Positions 34,901 through 47,274 of a stretch of DNA of 64,000 nt are shown here, in pieces. The notes beneath the pieces were generated by a model. That model was given only the letters and a program-made list of their open reading frames with translations, made no database searches and was not told the DNA's origin. Numbering within the stretch: position 1 is the stretch's first letter; every line of letters starts with the position of its first letter. The stretch covers positions 53,055,881 through 53,119,880 of the forward strand of contig CM071597.1 of NCBI GenBank assembly GCA_036435485.1. Reading direction: 5' to 3'. Origin of the DNA: Saposhnikovia divaricata. Its lineage: Eukaryota > Streptophyta > Magnoliopsida > Apiales > Apiaceae. Both the position numbers and the translations under genes were made by a program.

Positions 34901-37900
34901 AGTTTATGATTCTGTACGCTATTGACAAGTTTTAGTTAGTGGCAACATGGCTAGATTAATCTCCACAATCACTGCATTTTACAAGTTAAAATATCGTTTC
35001 GTAACCCTCTTACTCTTAGTACTTTTCATTTTATTGATCACTTGCGCAGTTATTCTGAATTTACTAGGGGATAATAAATTAGATATCATTTTCAAATTGT
35101 CTGTTCTGACTACTGATATCGTAAGTTATAAGCTCACTGCTCACTAAATCTTTGTATGCAGTTGGATACTCCTGGAAGTGCTAGACAAGGTCTCCCCAGG
35201 ATCAGTGAATTGGAAACAGGCAACGAAGCCTCCTATTAAAATGCCATTTAGAAAAGTAGAGAATTGCAATCAAGTAATTAAAATAGGGAAGCAGTTAAAG
35301 TTCTCTTTGGTGAATGTAGCAGGGAATGATTTTGTACAAGGGAATAAAAAGCTTATACTTGGTATGTGCTCAATCTCAAGCACCTATGACATATGTTAAC
35401 CTGGGATTTATTTTTATACATGTTCAGTCTAGTTTCTTTCATATTTTTGTTGATTGCTTTAAGCCTTTTTGTCTTCTTAGTAGATAAAATTCTCATTCAC
35501 TATTACACCAAGCCTAAAGTGTCTTTCACTATTACACCCAGCCTGAGGTGTCTTTCAGGTGTACAGTTGTCCATCTTTGTTACAACTGAGGTTGGGCCAG
35601 ATGTTGGTCTAAATTGTTTATGTGATCTTGGGTGCAACTTGACTTCCTAACTTAAATATCTTGTTGGTTTCTTATATTCTCTATTATTTGGCACATGGTA
35701 TTTTACTTATGGAACAAAACCTAAACTACTCATACTTCGATGAGGACTCTATGAGGCATTTACGAGAGTATCATTACCGGTTTCAGTCTAATTGCAAAAT
35801 TTTTAATTTTCCAAACTGCTTAGTTATATTAAGTAAACAAACTGGCTCAAGTCAAACATACCCAACAATCTTCAAACCAGTTAACATTCTTAATGTTGGA
35901 GCTGCTAAAGCTTCATTCCTTATTCTGTCTGCTTCCTTAGTCTATGTCAGCTATGCATCTTACGGTATTGCTATGTTGATATATTAGAGAAGTACTTTGC
36001 TAAACTGGACCTTAGACGTCATACATCATATATAAAATTTTCTGGATTTTTTTACTTTTTGCATGCAGTCTGTCTGATGTTTGGTTCTTATGCTTGTCTA
36101 AAAAATGTGCAGACATGTACATGGTTACAATTAGATGGTGAAGGATACACTGGTAGACTGATATAATGCATATTGTTGGATTTTACTTGCAAAGAAGATG
36201 TCTACGGATTACAATAAAGGTGATTAGTAAGATCCTGAAGTAACGAAGTTTGTCTACCTTGATGGCAGCTTTCTTGTGGCAGTTGATGAGGTTTAATATG
36301 CTACAACTTTTGAGAAACTTGAGATCTCGCTCCCAGGGTAAGGAGATTACTGACACTGATATTTTGACATGGGCAAACGAAAAAGTAAGAAGTGCAGGCA
36401 GGACTTCTCAAATGGAGAGCTTCAAGGTTAGAAAAGTCAATTCTTCTTTATCATTATCTGTTTATGGATACATGTCTAATCATCTGGGCATTATTTGTTG
36501 GAATTCTTTTTCAGGACAAGAATCTTTCCACTGGATTGTTTTTTCTTGAGCTTCTCAGTGCAGTAGAGCCAAGGGTTGTAAACTGGAATCTTGTGACCAA
36601 GGGTGAAAGTGGTATGGTTCTGTTTCCCCGAAATTCATGTTGTTAGAATCAGCCTCTGTATTCAAGTGGCCTAGAAGACTGGCAATGCACTCTTTGCCCT
36701 GAAAGTCATATCATAGGGATTATCGAAAAAATATTAATCATGAAATCCCGGACTTGTGCTTGGTTTTAATATATATATATATACCATTCTTCCCCTAGTA
36801 CTGTAGTTTCTTTTTGTAATGTTGATTGTTGACGTGTCAACATCTGCCATACCGTTTCTTCTTCTTCTTCTTCTTTTTAACACTAGGGTGCTTGGAGAAG
36901 TTTTTGTTTTTTATTTGTTCTCATGTTAAGGACTTAAGGCCATTAAATTTCTGTTCATCACCTTCTTTGTGGTGCCTTAAAGTGAACGAATTTATGGTAT
37001 AATGAGAAGTACCAATGAATATTAAAAGAAAGTTAGAAATACCTAGGCGGAACAGATATGGAACTATTGTAATTATGTATATTTGTTGTATCATGCTTAT
37101 GTCTTTGGAATCCTGTTTCTCACTCGCTACGTGTCTCGCTTTTGTTGGTGATGTGATAGATGAAAAGAAAAAGCTGAATGCTACTTACATAATCAGTGTG
37201 GCACGAAAGCTTGGGTGTTCAATTTTCTTGTTGCCAGAGGACATTATGGAGGTGAGACCACTGTTGTAGCTTATAAGTTAGAGGACATCATATGTCTTTA
37301 TTAGTTATGCTGCTGTTGAGAATTATGACATCATGCATGTGAATATGTAGGACATTATGAATGGTCTAACATTGTAAGCTACTCTGTACTGATTAATGAT
37401 TATTTGTGTACCCTATCAGTAATATATTACGAGTAGATTATAAAAGGATACAGAAGGAAAGAAGAACAGGAGAAGCATTATATGCTTATTATTCTGAAAC
37501 TGTACTCGATGATAAAATACATTACTTTGACACAATAATTTGAACTGCGTCATTGTCTAGTTAAGAAAGATGTTGTCAATGTAACCATAAAACATGGTAT
37601 GTGGCAGGTGAATCAAAAGATGATACTTATGCTTACAGCCAGCATCATGTACTGGAGCCTGCAGCATTCAACAGAAGAGACAGAATCATCTCCACTGCCT
37701 GCTGCTACTAGCGATGCTAATGCTTCGGCTGCAACTTCCGTTGATAGTGAATTGCCTGCCTTCCCTGCAGCTGCAACTTCCGTTGATAGTGAATTGCCTG
37801 CCGTCCCTGCAGCTGCAACATCCGTTGATAGTGAATTGCCTGCCTTTCCTGCAGCTGCAACTTCCAGTACTGATAGTGAATTGTCTGCCTTTCCTGCAGC

Positions 37901-38207
37901 TGCAACTTCCATTGATTGTGAACTGCCTGTCTTTCCTGCAGCTGCATCACCTTTGGATTCAATTGATGTCAAGTCATCTCCATTCACTGCCGCTGCTTTT
38001 ACCGCTACACTTGCTAGTATAGATTCCTCACCTGCATATTCCATGAGTTGTTACTCACCACCGACTCCTGCAACTGCTATCAGTTCTGATGCAGCAGCGA
38101 TAATAGCTAATCTCAATGATGAAGATGAATACGCTCTCATTCAGGGAAAGAAGGAAGGGACGGACGGCATCAATGGGTGTTGGCGAGGTTTTGAGCTCGA
38201 CTATTGA
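31984..38207 (+). CDS. FIM: Fimbrin, actin-bundling protein, 14 coding exons
   Basis: Exons: 31984-32070, 32208-32378, 32619-32857, 32956-33127, 33216-33254, 33480-33548, 33661-33777, 33910-34121, 34721-34876, 35162-35361, 36269-36426, 36515-36611, 37160-37251, 37608-38207; all junctions GT-AG and in frame. The start MSSFTGVHVSDQWLQ matches plant fimbrins. About 802 aa: a degenerate EF-hand-like head (1-110), then four calponin-homology domains (roughly 125-245, 268-380, 393-505, 515-620) forming two actin-binding domains. Landmarks are GVLLCKLINVAVP, NERNHTL-type NPWERNENHTL, PNLNLAFVAQIF, KPPIKMPFRKVENCNQ and GCSIFLLPEDIMEVNQKM. It cross-links F-actin in the cytoplasm. The tail after SIMYWSL is about 180 aa, longer than I recall for the family. 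It contains five repeats, and the last part appears frameshifted (see findings). Confidence 0.93.
37731..37943 (+). repeat. Coding minisatellite in the fimbrin tail
   Basis: Five units starting at 37731, 37773, 37815, 37857 and 37902 (42, 42, 42, 45 and 42 bp) encode ATSVDSELPAFPAA with small changes. All unit lengths are multiples of three, so the frame is kept. Confidence 0.9.
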
Positions 38208-38488
38208 TGATGCATGCTCTGTTACAAGCATATCCGCAAAGGTTCACAATGAAATTTATGACTATGGAAAATATTTTGCAAATAGTGAACTAGGACATGC
38301 ATAGAATTAGCCGATAGAAAGGAAAAGGCATGTAAAAGCTGTACATGAAGTTTTTTAGGGATGATGTATAAGATAGTTTTTTTTTCTCTTTTCTTAAATT
38401 ACATTTTTAGTGTAAAAGAGGTTTGGATACAGGAGATGTGTAACTGTTAATAGCTCCAATGAGGAACGTTTCTCAAATCTCAATGATC
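38208..38488 (+). other. 3' end of the fimbrin gene
   Basis: Follows the stop at 38205-38207. Up to 38304 the plus-one frame still reads like the conserved fimbrin end (GEVLSSTIDDACSVTS begins at about 38180). The remainder is probably 3' UTR. Confidence 0.55.
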
Positions 38489-38961
38489 GACCGGCAATTT
38501 ACCACACGAAACGATATCAAAATTTAGTGTTTGTGTTTGCATTTCGGGTGTGTGTTTAACCATGACACGACACGAATTACACGAAATAAATAAATTTATG
38601 TATAAATATTAATATTTATATAAGATATATTTATATTTATAATAAATAAATTTATATTTTTTATAGAATTATACATAATTTAATAATGTTGTTTGTTAAT
38701 ATGATGTAAATATATATATTTAGTACATGTTTGTAATAATTTAATCGAAAATATTAGTATTTAAATATTTATTTATTATTTTTATTTATGTTTTTATTTA
38801 AAGTTACACGAAAACACGACACGAAAAGTACACGACACGAAGGTACACAAACACGAAAGTACATGGACCCTAAATAGATCATGTTTGGGTTTAGCATTAA
38901 AGTACACGAAACACAAAAATATACGACACGAAAACACACGACACGAACGAATTATCAGGTC
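38489..38961. mobile_element. Decayed terminal-repeat element rich in CACGACACGA words
   Basis: Both ends carry arrays of ACACGACACGAA; the outermost sequences GACCGGCAATTTACC and, inverted, GACCTGATAATTCG are similar. The interior is AT-rich and non-coding. I recognise the TCGTGT-rich type of end from plant DNA transposons but cannot assign a superfamily or target duplication. Confidence 0.45.
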
Positions 38962-39326
38962 TACTCAGTGAGCATTTAGCAAAATTTAAAGTTTAATATT
39001 TGATAAATGTAGGGAGCCTGCTGCTTTTCTTTTTTCAATTAGAAAACACTTATATTCCTTCTTTTATAAGTACAATAGTTAATAATGATCAAATTTAATT
39101 GGGAAAAAAAGAGAAAATATTTCATTATTTCTTTTTTTTTTTTCCTTTAACTTGGATTGTTTTTTAAGAAATACAATAATTAGTAACATCCATCATGAAA
39201 TCTACAATACAAAGAACAAGTTCCATTTCATTATCGAAGAAAGTAATCGAAAATATCAAAACACTTTCAATACAAAGAACAAATTACATTTCATTGTTGG
39301 AGGAGGAGGATCGAACCATCATCTAA
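38962..39326. other. Intergenic, no gene seen
   Basis: AT-rich; a 36-bp segment ending in attacatttcattgt-like sequence is imperfectly duplicated near 39205-39300. No coding signal. Confidence 0.4.
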
Positions 39327-39640
39327 GAGCATCTCCAAGGGTGTTATGTAAAATGGTTAGCTATAATCATTAGCTATAATGATAATGTAAATTTTTTGCT
39401 AAGGGTGAACATATGTGCTCCAAGGGAATTATCTATAATTATGATCATGTAAAATTATACATAAAAGCTTTATTGATTCAACAAATATAGCTCACCAAAT
39501 ATCATTATCTATATTTTTTTGCTAAGGGATTAATGGTTGGAGTGCTCAAATTTTTACATATTATCTAAATAATGCCACTAGATGCCAACTAGATGCCATG
39601 TAGATAATTTAGCTAAGGATTTTACAGCTTGGAGATGCTC
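39327..39640. mobile_element. Tourist-like MITE (PIF/Harbinger type)
   Basis: 314 bp with terminal inverted repeats GAGCATCTCCAAG...CTTGGAGATGCTC and a 3-bp target duplication TAA (39324-39326 and 39641-39643). Non-coding. A TAA duplication with a GAGCATCTCC end fits the PIF/Harbinger superfamily. Confidence 0.85.
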
Positions 39641-40213
39641 TAAGAGAGCGGAATCATAACCATTGAATAAAAAATCTCGATTTATTCCTTAGTTTTCTTT
39701 TAAATATTATTAATTTTCATACAATTAAATATTTTTATAAACTTTCAAAATTTATTAAAATACAATGGGCTAGACAATACGGGCCCGTGGACGGGATGCC
39801 ATTTGCTTGATACAGATTAGGACTAGTAGTTTGAGATGTTGGGCTGATAAAGCTGTAACTGGATCTGGCCTAATAAGATGAAGCCCCAGATAACAACACC
39901 AGTTGAAACGCAAAATCATTATTAACCAACCAGAAGTAAGTGAAGAACGAAGAAACGAGATCAGACACGGAGGAAAGCTTGGCCTCGATTCACTTGTACG
40001 ATTACAATTAACACTGTCTATACAATACACACACCCCTGTATACGTATAATCTTAATTTGAGATTTATCATATCAACAGGACTTGCCATCTGAGGTTAGT
40101 CACATTTAGATCCATCTCTGTTTAATTATGTTTATTTATATTAAGTGTTTGTCTTACTCTTATATAAATTTTGGTATGTATGTATGTTAATTAAAAATCA
40201 GGTGGGAATAAAG
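39641..40213 (+). promoter_or_regulatory. Promoter and 5' UTR of the V-ATPase e gene
   Basis: The leader exon probably ends at 40094 (CTGAG|gttagt), and the leader intron runs to 40201 (aaaaatcag). The second leader piece is the 12 bases 40202-40213 before the ATG. No TATA box chosen. Confidence 0.5.
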
Positions 40214-43200
40214 ATGGGTTTTGTGGTAACAACCCTAATATTTGTTGTGATTGGAGTCATTGCTTGTCTCTGTACCCGAATCTGCTGCAACAGAGGCCCT
40301 TCTACTAACTTGTATGTCTTTCTCATTCCTTTCCCCTATTGATACTTTCTACAATTAACATTTATTCTAAGTTCTCTGTTATTGATTTCTATTTTTAAGG
40401 AGTTGTAAACTAGAATTTCAGATTTCTAGTGGGAATTGCTTTGCTTTGCTTTCCGTCTTTGACGATAAGCTGCTTTATTAGGATGTACATTAATAATTCA
40501 ATTGATCTAGTGTTGTATTGATTATCATTGTTTTTTTTAGTTTCTGTCTAGTTCATTTCCAACATTTAGACTTTTCTTTTGTTAAATGCACATCTGGCCT
40601 CGCATACGTTGGGATCAAAGTAATAGATTTCTATATATTTGTATAAGTATGTAAATGACAAAATGAAGAAGAAGAATAACAGAATTTCATTACTAAGAAA
40701 GTTACAGAGAATGTTCACAAAACTGTCTATTTATAGCCTAAGTATAATAGTCAACACAGTCAACTAACTAACTCCACACATTGGCTAACAAACTATTATT
40801 CACTTGTGATGATATAGCCAGCTGTATGGTGGCTTTGTGTTGAGGCTTGAGAGTAGAAACAGAAACTGCTGCCACATGTGTCGAGTCAACATTCGTTGAC
40901 TCCTCTATATGCTCATTACTCCCCCCACAAGTTGGAGTCACACATGGATTATGAAGACCCAACTTGGAACAAATGTACCAATGCGCAGCACTGCCAAGTG
41001 CTTTGGTTAATATATCTGCCAGCTGAAACTTAGTAGATATCTTGGTTGGAACAATAATCCCAGACTGAACTTTCTCGCGAATGAAATGACAATCTAACTC
41101 AATGTGCTTCGTACGAGCATGTTGTACTGGATTTGAAGCAATATCAACAGCAGCTTGGTTATCACAGAAGACAGAAACTGGTGTGTCACAAGCCACATGA
41201 AGATCTGCAAGAAGATACTTGAGCCACATTATTTCAGTAGTGATGGAAGCAAGGGCTCTATACTCTGCTTCTGCTGTACTCATAGAAGTGACTGACTGTT
41301 TCTTTGCAGACCAAGAAATTAGAGAAGAACCCAGCTGAATGCAAAAACCAGTAACTGAACGACCTGTAACTGTACAGCCCCCCCAATCACTGTCACAAAA
41401 GCCTTGCAATCGTAGATCATTTGAAGAGGAGAAGAAAAGACCTAGACCTGCTGTACACTTTAAATATCGAAGAACTCTAATAACAGCAGACATATGTTTT
41501 TCTCTCGGTGCTTGCATGAACTGACTGAGCAAATGAACAGAATAACTGATATCTGGCCTAGTAAATGTTAAGTAAAGCAATTTACCAACCAAACTTCTAT
41601 ACTGTGAAGCATTAGGAATCAAATCTCCTGATTTCTCATTATCAAACAGTTTGATATGTTGATCTAAAGGAATGGATAAAGGTTTTGCTTCTGTAAGATT
41701 GGTTTCAGTGAGCATGTCTAGGATAAACTTCTTTTGACTAAGTAAAATGCCAGCATCAGTTCGACTTACTTCCAAACCCAAGTAATTTTGCTTCACCTAA
41801 ATCTTTAATGCTGAACTGATCATGTAAATCATGTTTAAGGTCTTGAATAAAAGGAACACTATTGCCAGTAAGTAATATGTCATCAACATATACCACTGCA
41901 ATGATGAAGAAAGTACCCTTAGAATAAGTAAAAAGAGAATAATCTGCTAAAGACTGCACAAAACCATACTCAAGTAGATAACTGGAAAGCTTAGCATGCC
42001 ATTCCCTAGATGCTTGACGTAGGCCATATATAGACTTTATTAGTCTACAAACCAGATTAGGACATCCTGCTGGAATCTTATAACCTAAAGGTAAATCCAT
42101 ATAAACCTCCTCATGGAGATCCCCATGCAAAAAGGCATTATTGATGTCTAATTGAAAAACTTTCCAATTCTTTGAAGCTGCAATAGCAAAAACAGTCTTA
42201 ACTGTTACTCCTTTTGCCACAGGTGCAAAGGTGTCATGAAAATCAATCCCCTCTTCTTGTGTATACCCTTTTGCAACTAAACGAGCCTTATACCGATCTA
42301 TATCTCCATTAGCCAGATACTTGATTCTGTAAACCCATCTACATCCAATAGACTGTTTTCCAGCTGGTAAAGGAACCAATTCCCAGGTATTATTGGATTC
42401 TAAAGCCTCAAACTCTTTGTTCATAGCTGAAATCCAGTTAGGATTCTTGATAGCTTGAGAAAAAGAAGCAGGTTCTATTTCTTTACTGATTTTAGCCAAA
42501 AAAGCTGAATGTGTAGGAGTATAAGAATGAGAAGAAACAAAAGGATCCAAAGGATATTTACTAACAGAGTTTGTACCAACTTTATAATCTGTCCACCAAG
42601 TTGGTCTTTTCTTGGACCTAAAAGACTGTCTAGGTTCAACCACTGAATCATTATTAGATTGAAAATTAATCAATGCATCACTATCAGGTGGAACTGATGA
42701 AGGACTAGACTCAATGTCTTGATTAATGATCTGATCACTTGATGCCTGTGAAGGACTAGGAGTAAAAGACTGATGTAGTGATTGACTGTTAGATAAAGAA
42801 GATTGAGAACCTTGAACTGGAGAATCAGGAATTTGGATAGAAGATGACTGTAGATTAATGGCATGGTTATTGTTATAGTTATCAAGAAGCCATGGTTGAA
42901 GAAAATGAGGATCAGTAGATTGAGGTGTATGTGTGTTATTCAAGAAAGGAAATTCTGTTTCATGAAAAATCACATGTCTAGAAATGAAGACTTGTTTAGT
43001 TGTTAAATTTAACAACCTATAACCTTTATGACCATGAGGATAACCAAGAAACACACATCTAATAGCTCGAGGTTTGAACTTATCAGAATCATGTATAGAA
43101 GCAAAGCAAAGACATCCAAACACTTTAAGAATGTCATATGAAGGTAAACACTTATAGAGTATCTCAAAAGGAGTTTTAAAACCTAACACTGGAGTAGGTA

Positions 43201-46200
43201 ATCTGTTTATAAGATAAGTGGCTGTAAGAATACATTCCCCCCAAAATCTAATTGGTAAACCAGATTGAAAACGCAAAGCTCTAGCAATGCATAACAACTG
43301 TCTATGTCTCCTTTCTACTCGACCATTCTGTGCAGGAGTGTTTACACAAGAAGCTTGCTGAGAAATGCCTTTCTCAAGTAAAAAAGACTGAAATTCATTA
43401 TTGAAAAATTCGGTGCCATGATCACTTCGAATTTGTTTGATAGTGGTGTTAAAACGATTAAGAACATACACATAAAATTGAGTAAAATGTTGAAATACAT
43501 GCTGTTTATTAGGCATAAGAAAAATCCAAACAGCCCTAGAACAATCATCCACAAGAGTGAGAAAATACTTACATCCAGTATTTGATTCATGTACATAAGG
43601 ACCCCACAAGTCTATGTGAATGAGGTCAAAAATAGAATCAGCATGAGTTGTACTTAAAGGAAAAGACAACTTAGTTTGTTTAGACAAAGGACAAACTGGA
43701 CACAAACTATTACAATCAGCTGAAACTTTTGAAGCAATAGTAGAAATTTTATTTAGTACAGGAGTAGAAGCATGGCCTAGCCTCATATGCCAAAGAGCAC
43801 TAGCTTGATGCTTTGAGACAGCTGAATTGGTAGTAACAAGAGTGGATGTTGAAAGAGAAACATCATGAGGGATAGAAGGGGACAAGTCCAAATGGTACAA
43901 TCCTGACTCCAATTTACCAAGAGCAAGTGTAACCTTCTGGTTCTGGTCCTGAAAGATACAGTGATCAGTAAGAAATGTCACTGTACCATGAGTTTCAGAA
44001 GTCCATTTTGGAACAGACAAAAGATTGTATTGGAAACTAGGAACAAACAATACATTGTGAAGAATAAAATCGTTGTGGACAGAAAAAGACCCAACAGAAT
44101 TGACCACAACATGGGAACCAGTAGGTAACACAATATGAACAGGATTGGTTAAATGGACAATGTCTTGTAACATATTAAGGGAACAACACATATGATCTGT
44201 TGCCCCTGTGTCAATCAACCAAGTAAACTGTGATGGTGTGGTAAGTACAACATTAGTGAAAGCAACTGCCATACCTGCAACATGTTGTTCAGGACTTGTC
44301 ATTTTCTTACCACTGCCAACAAACTGAGTAACCATTTGACTAAGTTGATTTATCTGTTGTTGCATCTGAGAAATTTGAGTAGTAGACATATCCTGAGATT
44401 GACTAGTAGATACAGATGCTTGATTAGCCTTTGGTAGATTTCTGAACTGTGCAGAAGAATTTTGCTGAAAACCATAGGTAGGTTTCTCCTTTTTCTTCCA
44501 ATTAGGAGGATAGCCTATCAACTTAAAACAAGACTCCTTGGTATGACCATTGAAATTACAATAGCTGCATTTGATAACTGGCTTATTAGCACTACTGACA
44601 GATTGCTGAGCACTCCCTTTGTTCACAGTAAAACTCTTAGATCCTGATCTTCCTGAATCTACATTCACTACTGAATGAGCAAAAGAATTCGAAATTCCAA
44701 CAGAACTCTGAACACTGTGTCTTGCCTTTTCATCTTGTTTTACAAAGGCATAAGCCTGTGAAACTGTTGGCAAAGGATTCATTAGAAGAATTTGACCTCT
44801 GACATTAGAGTTGCTGTCATGCAATCCCATGAGAAATTGTAACAATTTCCTCTTTTGATCTCTTTCAACCTGCACTTTGTGTGCACCACAAGTACAATTG
44901 ACATTTGGTTCTAAAACTGCATATTCATCCCACAATCCTTTGAGTTTATGAAAATACACCTCTACAGATGCAAAACCTTGATCTAAACTATGAATATCCT
45001 TCATTACTTGATATATTCTGTGTCCATTAATTCCTGAAAATCTTTCAGTTAATTCCAACCAAACTTCTCTAGCAGTTGTAACATAGTTCAGGCTATCACT
45101 AATTTCATCAGCCACAGAGTTTAATATCCAAGTAATCACCATATCATTAACTCTTTCCCACTGTGCAAACAAAGGAGACTCATCATCCGGTTTCTCAAAA
45201 CTACCATTCACAATTACGAACTTATTTCTAGCATTCAAAGCTATCTGCATAGAACGACTCCAAGGAGCAAAATTATCTGGTCCAACAAGCTTCTTAGCAA
45301 TTAAGATAAGTCCTGGATGATCATTGTTATGAAGATACAACGGATGTGAATTATTATCCACAAAATTCACATTATACTGATGTCCTGTATCAACTAAAGT
45401 ATCCTTGTTTAACACTGTATTCTGAGCAACTGGATGAATTACAGAATTATCTGGATTACCTTGTTGTACACCATTACTAGCATTAACACCTTGAACAACA
45501 TTTGCAAAACTATTACGCAACATGACTGAATCAAAGATCTAGGGTTTCTTGCAGATCTGTATCTAAAATATCAATTTCTGAATGAAAACACAACAAAACT
45601 GCTTCAATCGATCTCAATCGATATCAACAAATTCAATACAAAATCTATCTCAAAATCGATAACAGCAAAGAACAAACAAGAAGATCGTACGAACAAGAAG
45701 ATCGATTTGTTGCATATTGTGCTGTTTTAACAAGATAATCGCAGTAAAGTATCGATAAAAGAAACGAATACCAGACACGATGAAGACGATTAGATTCACG
45801 AAGAAGATAAAGAAGATCCAGCCATGAAAAGCTCTGATACCATAATAGATTTCTATATATTTGTATAAGTATGTAAATGACAAAATGAAGAAGAAGAATA
45901 ACAGAATTTCATTACTAAGAAAGTTACAGAGAATGTTCACAAAACTGTCTATTTATAGCCTAAGTATAATAGTCAACACAGTCAACTAACTAACTCCACA
46001 CATTGGCTAACAAACTATTATTCACTTGTGATGATATAGCCAGCTGTATGGTGGCTTTGTGTTGAGGCTTGAGAGTAGAAACAGAAACTGCTGCCACATG
46101 TGTCGAGTCAACATTCGTTGACTCCTCTATATGCTCATTACAAAGCAACCCTATCCTTTTTTCATTAAAGATAATATGATACCAGCAGGTGATATGTGAT

Positions 46201-47274
46201 TGGATCGGACGCTCTTAATTTGAGACTTTGAAGATGTTAATCTTCCGACACACAGGATTTCTACATTTCCCAACCTAAAATTTAGGAATACCAATTTTTT
46301 TGTCATTGTTCGTTAGTTTTTTCAAACTGTTTGGCATTTTGAAATGAATGATTTTATATTTGCAGCTAAGAATATTATGTGTTGCCAATTCCGTTAAATT
46401 TTTACGTGTAAACCTGTCTAGTTTCTGCTAAATTCTTTGCCATTTCTGATGTCTATTTTTTTATTTGCACCTGCTTTTATAAATTCATATGTGCTTTGAA
46501 ATATTGTGTTTTTGTTCTATAATGCAGTATTTGACTGTATTCTGTATATTTTGTTTCAGGTTTCATTTGACACTGGTTATCACTGCAACAGTGTGCTGTT
46601 GGATGATGTAAGTTCTCTTAACTTAAACTTTATTTTAACAGTACCCTCAGATTTTTCCTCTTCCAGTATTAGCTTTATCAATTCTCAAGGAGGGTATAGT
46701 ATGTTATAATCCTTGTTATGTCTAGCGAATTATTACGAATGTGCTCAATTTGGTGGTTATAAAGATAAGGCTTTTAAGAAAGGTATGGTGTAGTTTACTC
46801 AGTACTGCATGACTATCAGTTATGCTATGGCTTTTGTATGAATATTAGACTCATTAAAGAATAGTATGTACATGAGTTTATTATTACTCTTTGCAAGCCT
46901 TGTAGTCTTGAGTATAATTTTTCCTTTACGTAGTAGCAAGACCAAAGTTTGGTCTTGGCTCTCATGCCTATTGATTTTAGTGCAGTATCCAAAATGTTAA
47001 GATTAATTGTCCTTTATCATTGAGTGTGGCAATATCAAAGAGAAATATGATAAATTGCTTCAAGAGGTCATGACTCTTGCTACTGCTACCAATAGATCAT
47101 GTTAGTTTGAGAGGGGGCATTGTGAAAATAATGTACAGTATTCCTATCTAATATAGAGTAGTCTGGATTCTGTTCACTTGTTCATAATCTTTTCTTTTGC
47201 TTGTCAGGTGGGCGATTGTCTATCTTGCACAGATGAATCCACTTATAGTTCCAATTTTGAGCGAAGGAGAATGA
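40214..47274 (+). CDS. VHA-e: V-type proton ATPase subunit e, three coding exons
   Basis: Exons 40214-40311, 46560-46607 and 47208-47274 join in frame to 70 residues, the usual length of plant VHA-e. It starts MGFVVTTLIFVVIGVIACL, has RICCNRGPSTNL between the membrane segments and ends MNPLIVPILSEGE. There are two membrane spans (about 2-20 and 34-58). Subunit e is a small part of the membrane Vo sector of the V-ATPase, which acidifies vacuole, Golgi and endosomes; in other eukaryotes it is needed for Vo assembly or stability. The first coding intron is 6,248 bp because it holds a 5.5-kb retrotransposon in antisense; without it the intron would be about 720 bp. Splice sites are intact (CTT|gtatg, ttgtttcag|G), so splicing may still work, but expression could be altered. 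Same strand as fimbrin and FtsZ1. Confidence 0.93.
40621..40918 (-). repeat. 3' LTR of the intronic copia element
   Basis: 298 bp; plus strand TAATAGATTTC to TGCTCATTA. The end of the pol frame (stop at 40768) lies inside this LTR. Confidence 0.93.
40768..45523 (-). pseudogene. gag-pol: gag-pol of the intronic copia element, one frameshift
   Basis: Two frames, 45523-41756 (1,255 codons) and 41796-40768, overlap around one frameshift near 41790, between KDLGEA and NYLGLEVSRTDAG in the reverse transcriptase. Domains in order: Gag core (PLYLHNNDHPGLILIAKKL, LVGPDNFAPWSRSM); zinc knuckle CSYCNFNGHTKESC; protease WLIDTGATDHM; GAG-pre-integrase LWHMRLGHAS; integrase catalytic acids in IHIDLWGPY, RSDHGTEF and GRVERRHRQLL; reverse transcriptase FQLDINNAFLHGDL and YVDDILLTG; RNase H GFCDSDWGGC and STAEAEYRA. 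Every key residue I looked for is present. Apart from the frameshift it looks like a recently active polyprotein; an assembly error could also explain the shift. Confidence 0.92.
40919..40929 (-). promoter_or_regulatory. Polypurine tract of the intronic copia element
   Basis: The minus strand reads TGTGGGGGGAG directly before the 3' LTR. Confidence 0.8.
45831..45842 (-). promoter_or_regulatory. Primer binding site of the intronic copia element
   Basis: Minus-strand TGGTATCAGAGC starts immediately at the LTR edge (LTR ends ...CTATTA). This fixes the TA end of the LTR independently of the target duplication. Confidence 0.92.
45843..46140 (-). repeat. 5' LTR of the intronic copia element
   Basis: Minus strand TAATGAGCATATAG to GAAATCTATTA; identical by eye to 40621-40918. 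Confidence 0.93.

Larger units (their letters stand above)
40621..46140 (-). mobile_element. Young, complete Ty1/copia retrotransposon in the VHA-e intron
   Basis: 5,520 bp with 298-bp LTRs (40621-40918 and 45843-46140) that I found identical. Target duplication CAAAG at 40616-40620 and 46141-46145. Primer site beside the right LTR, polypurine tract beside the left LTR, so it is antisense to VHA-e. The LTR ends are TA...TA on either strand rather than TG...CA. One gag-pol reading frame covers almost the whole interior, with a single frameshift near 41790. Confidence 0.95.

Noticed and set aside
35393..35987. Open frames in the tenth fimbrin intron
   Set aside because: Flanked by clear splice sites at 35361 and 36269, hydrophobic random-looking products; a 33-bp duplication near 35500-35560 is the only structure seen.
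37613..38044. Long minus-strand and plus-one frames over the fimbrin tail
   Set aside because: Shadow frames of the 42-bp coding repeat; the sense frame joins the CH-domain exons correctly.
47095..47140. Copia-like polypurine tract (gagagggggcattgtgaaaata) in the second VHA-e intron
   Set aside because: No LTR, duplication or coding remnant could be linked to it.
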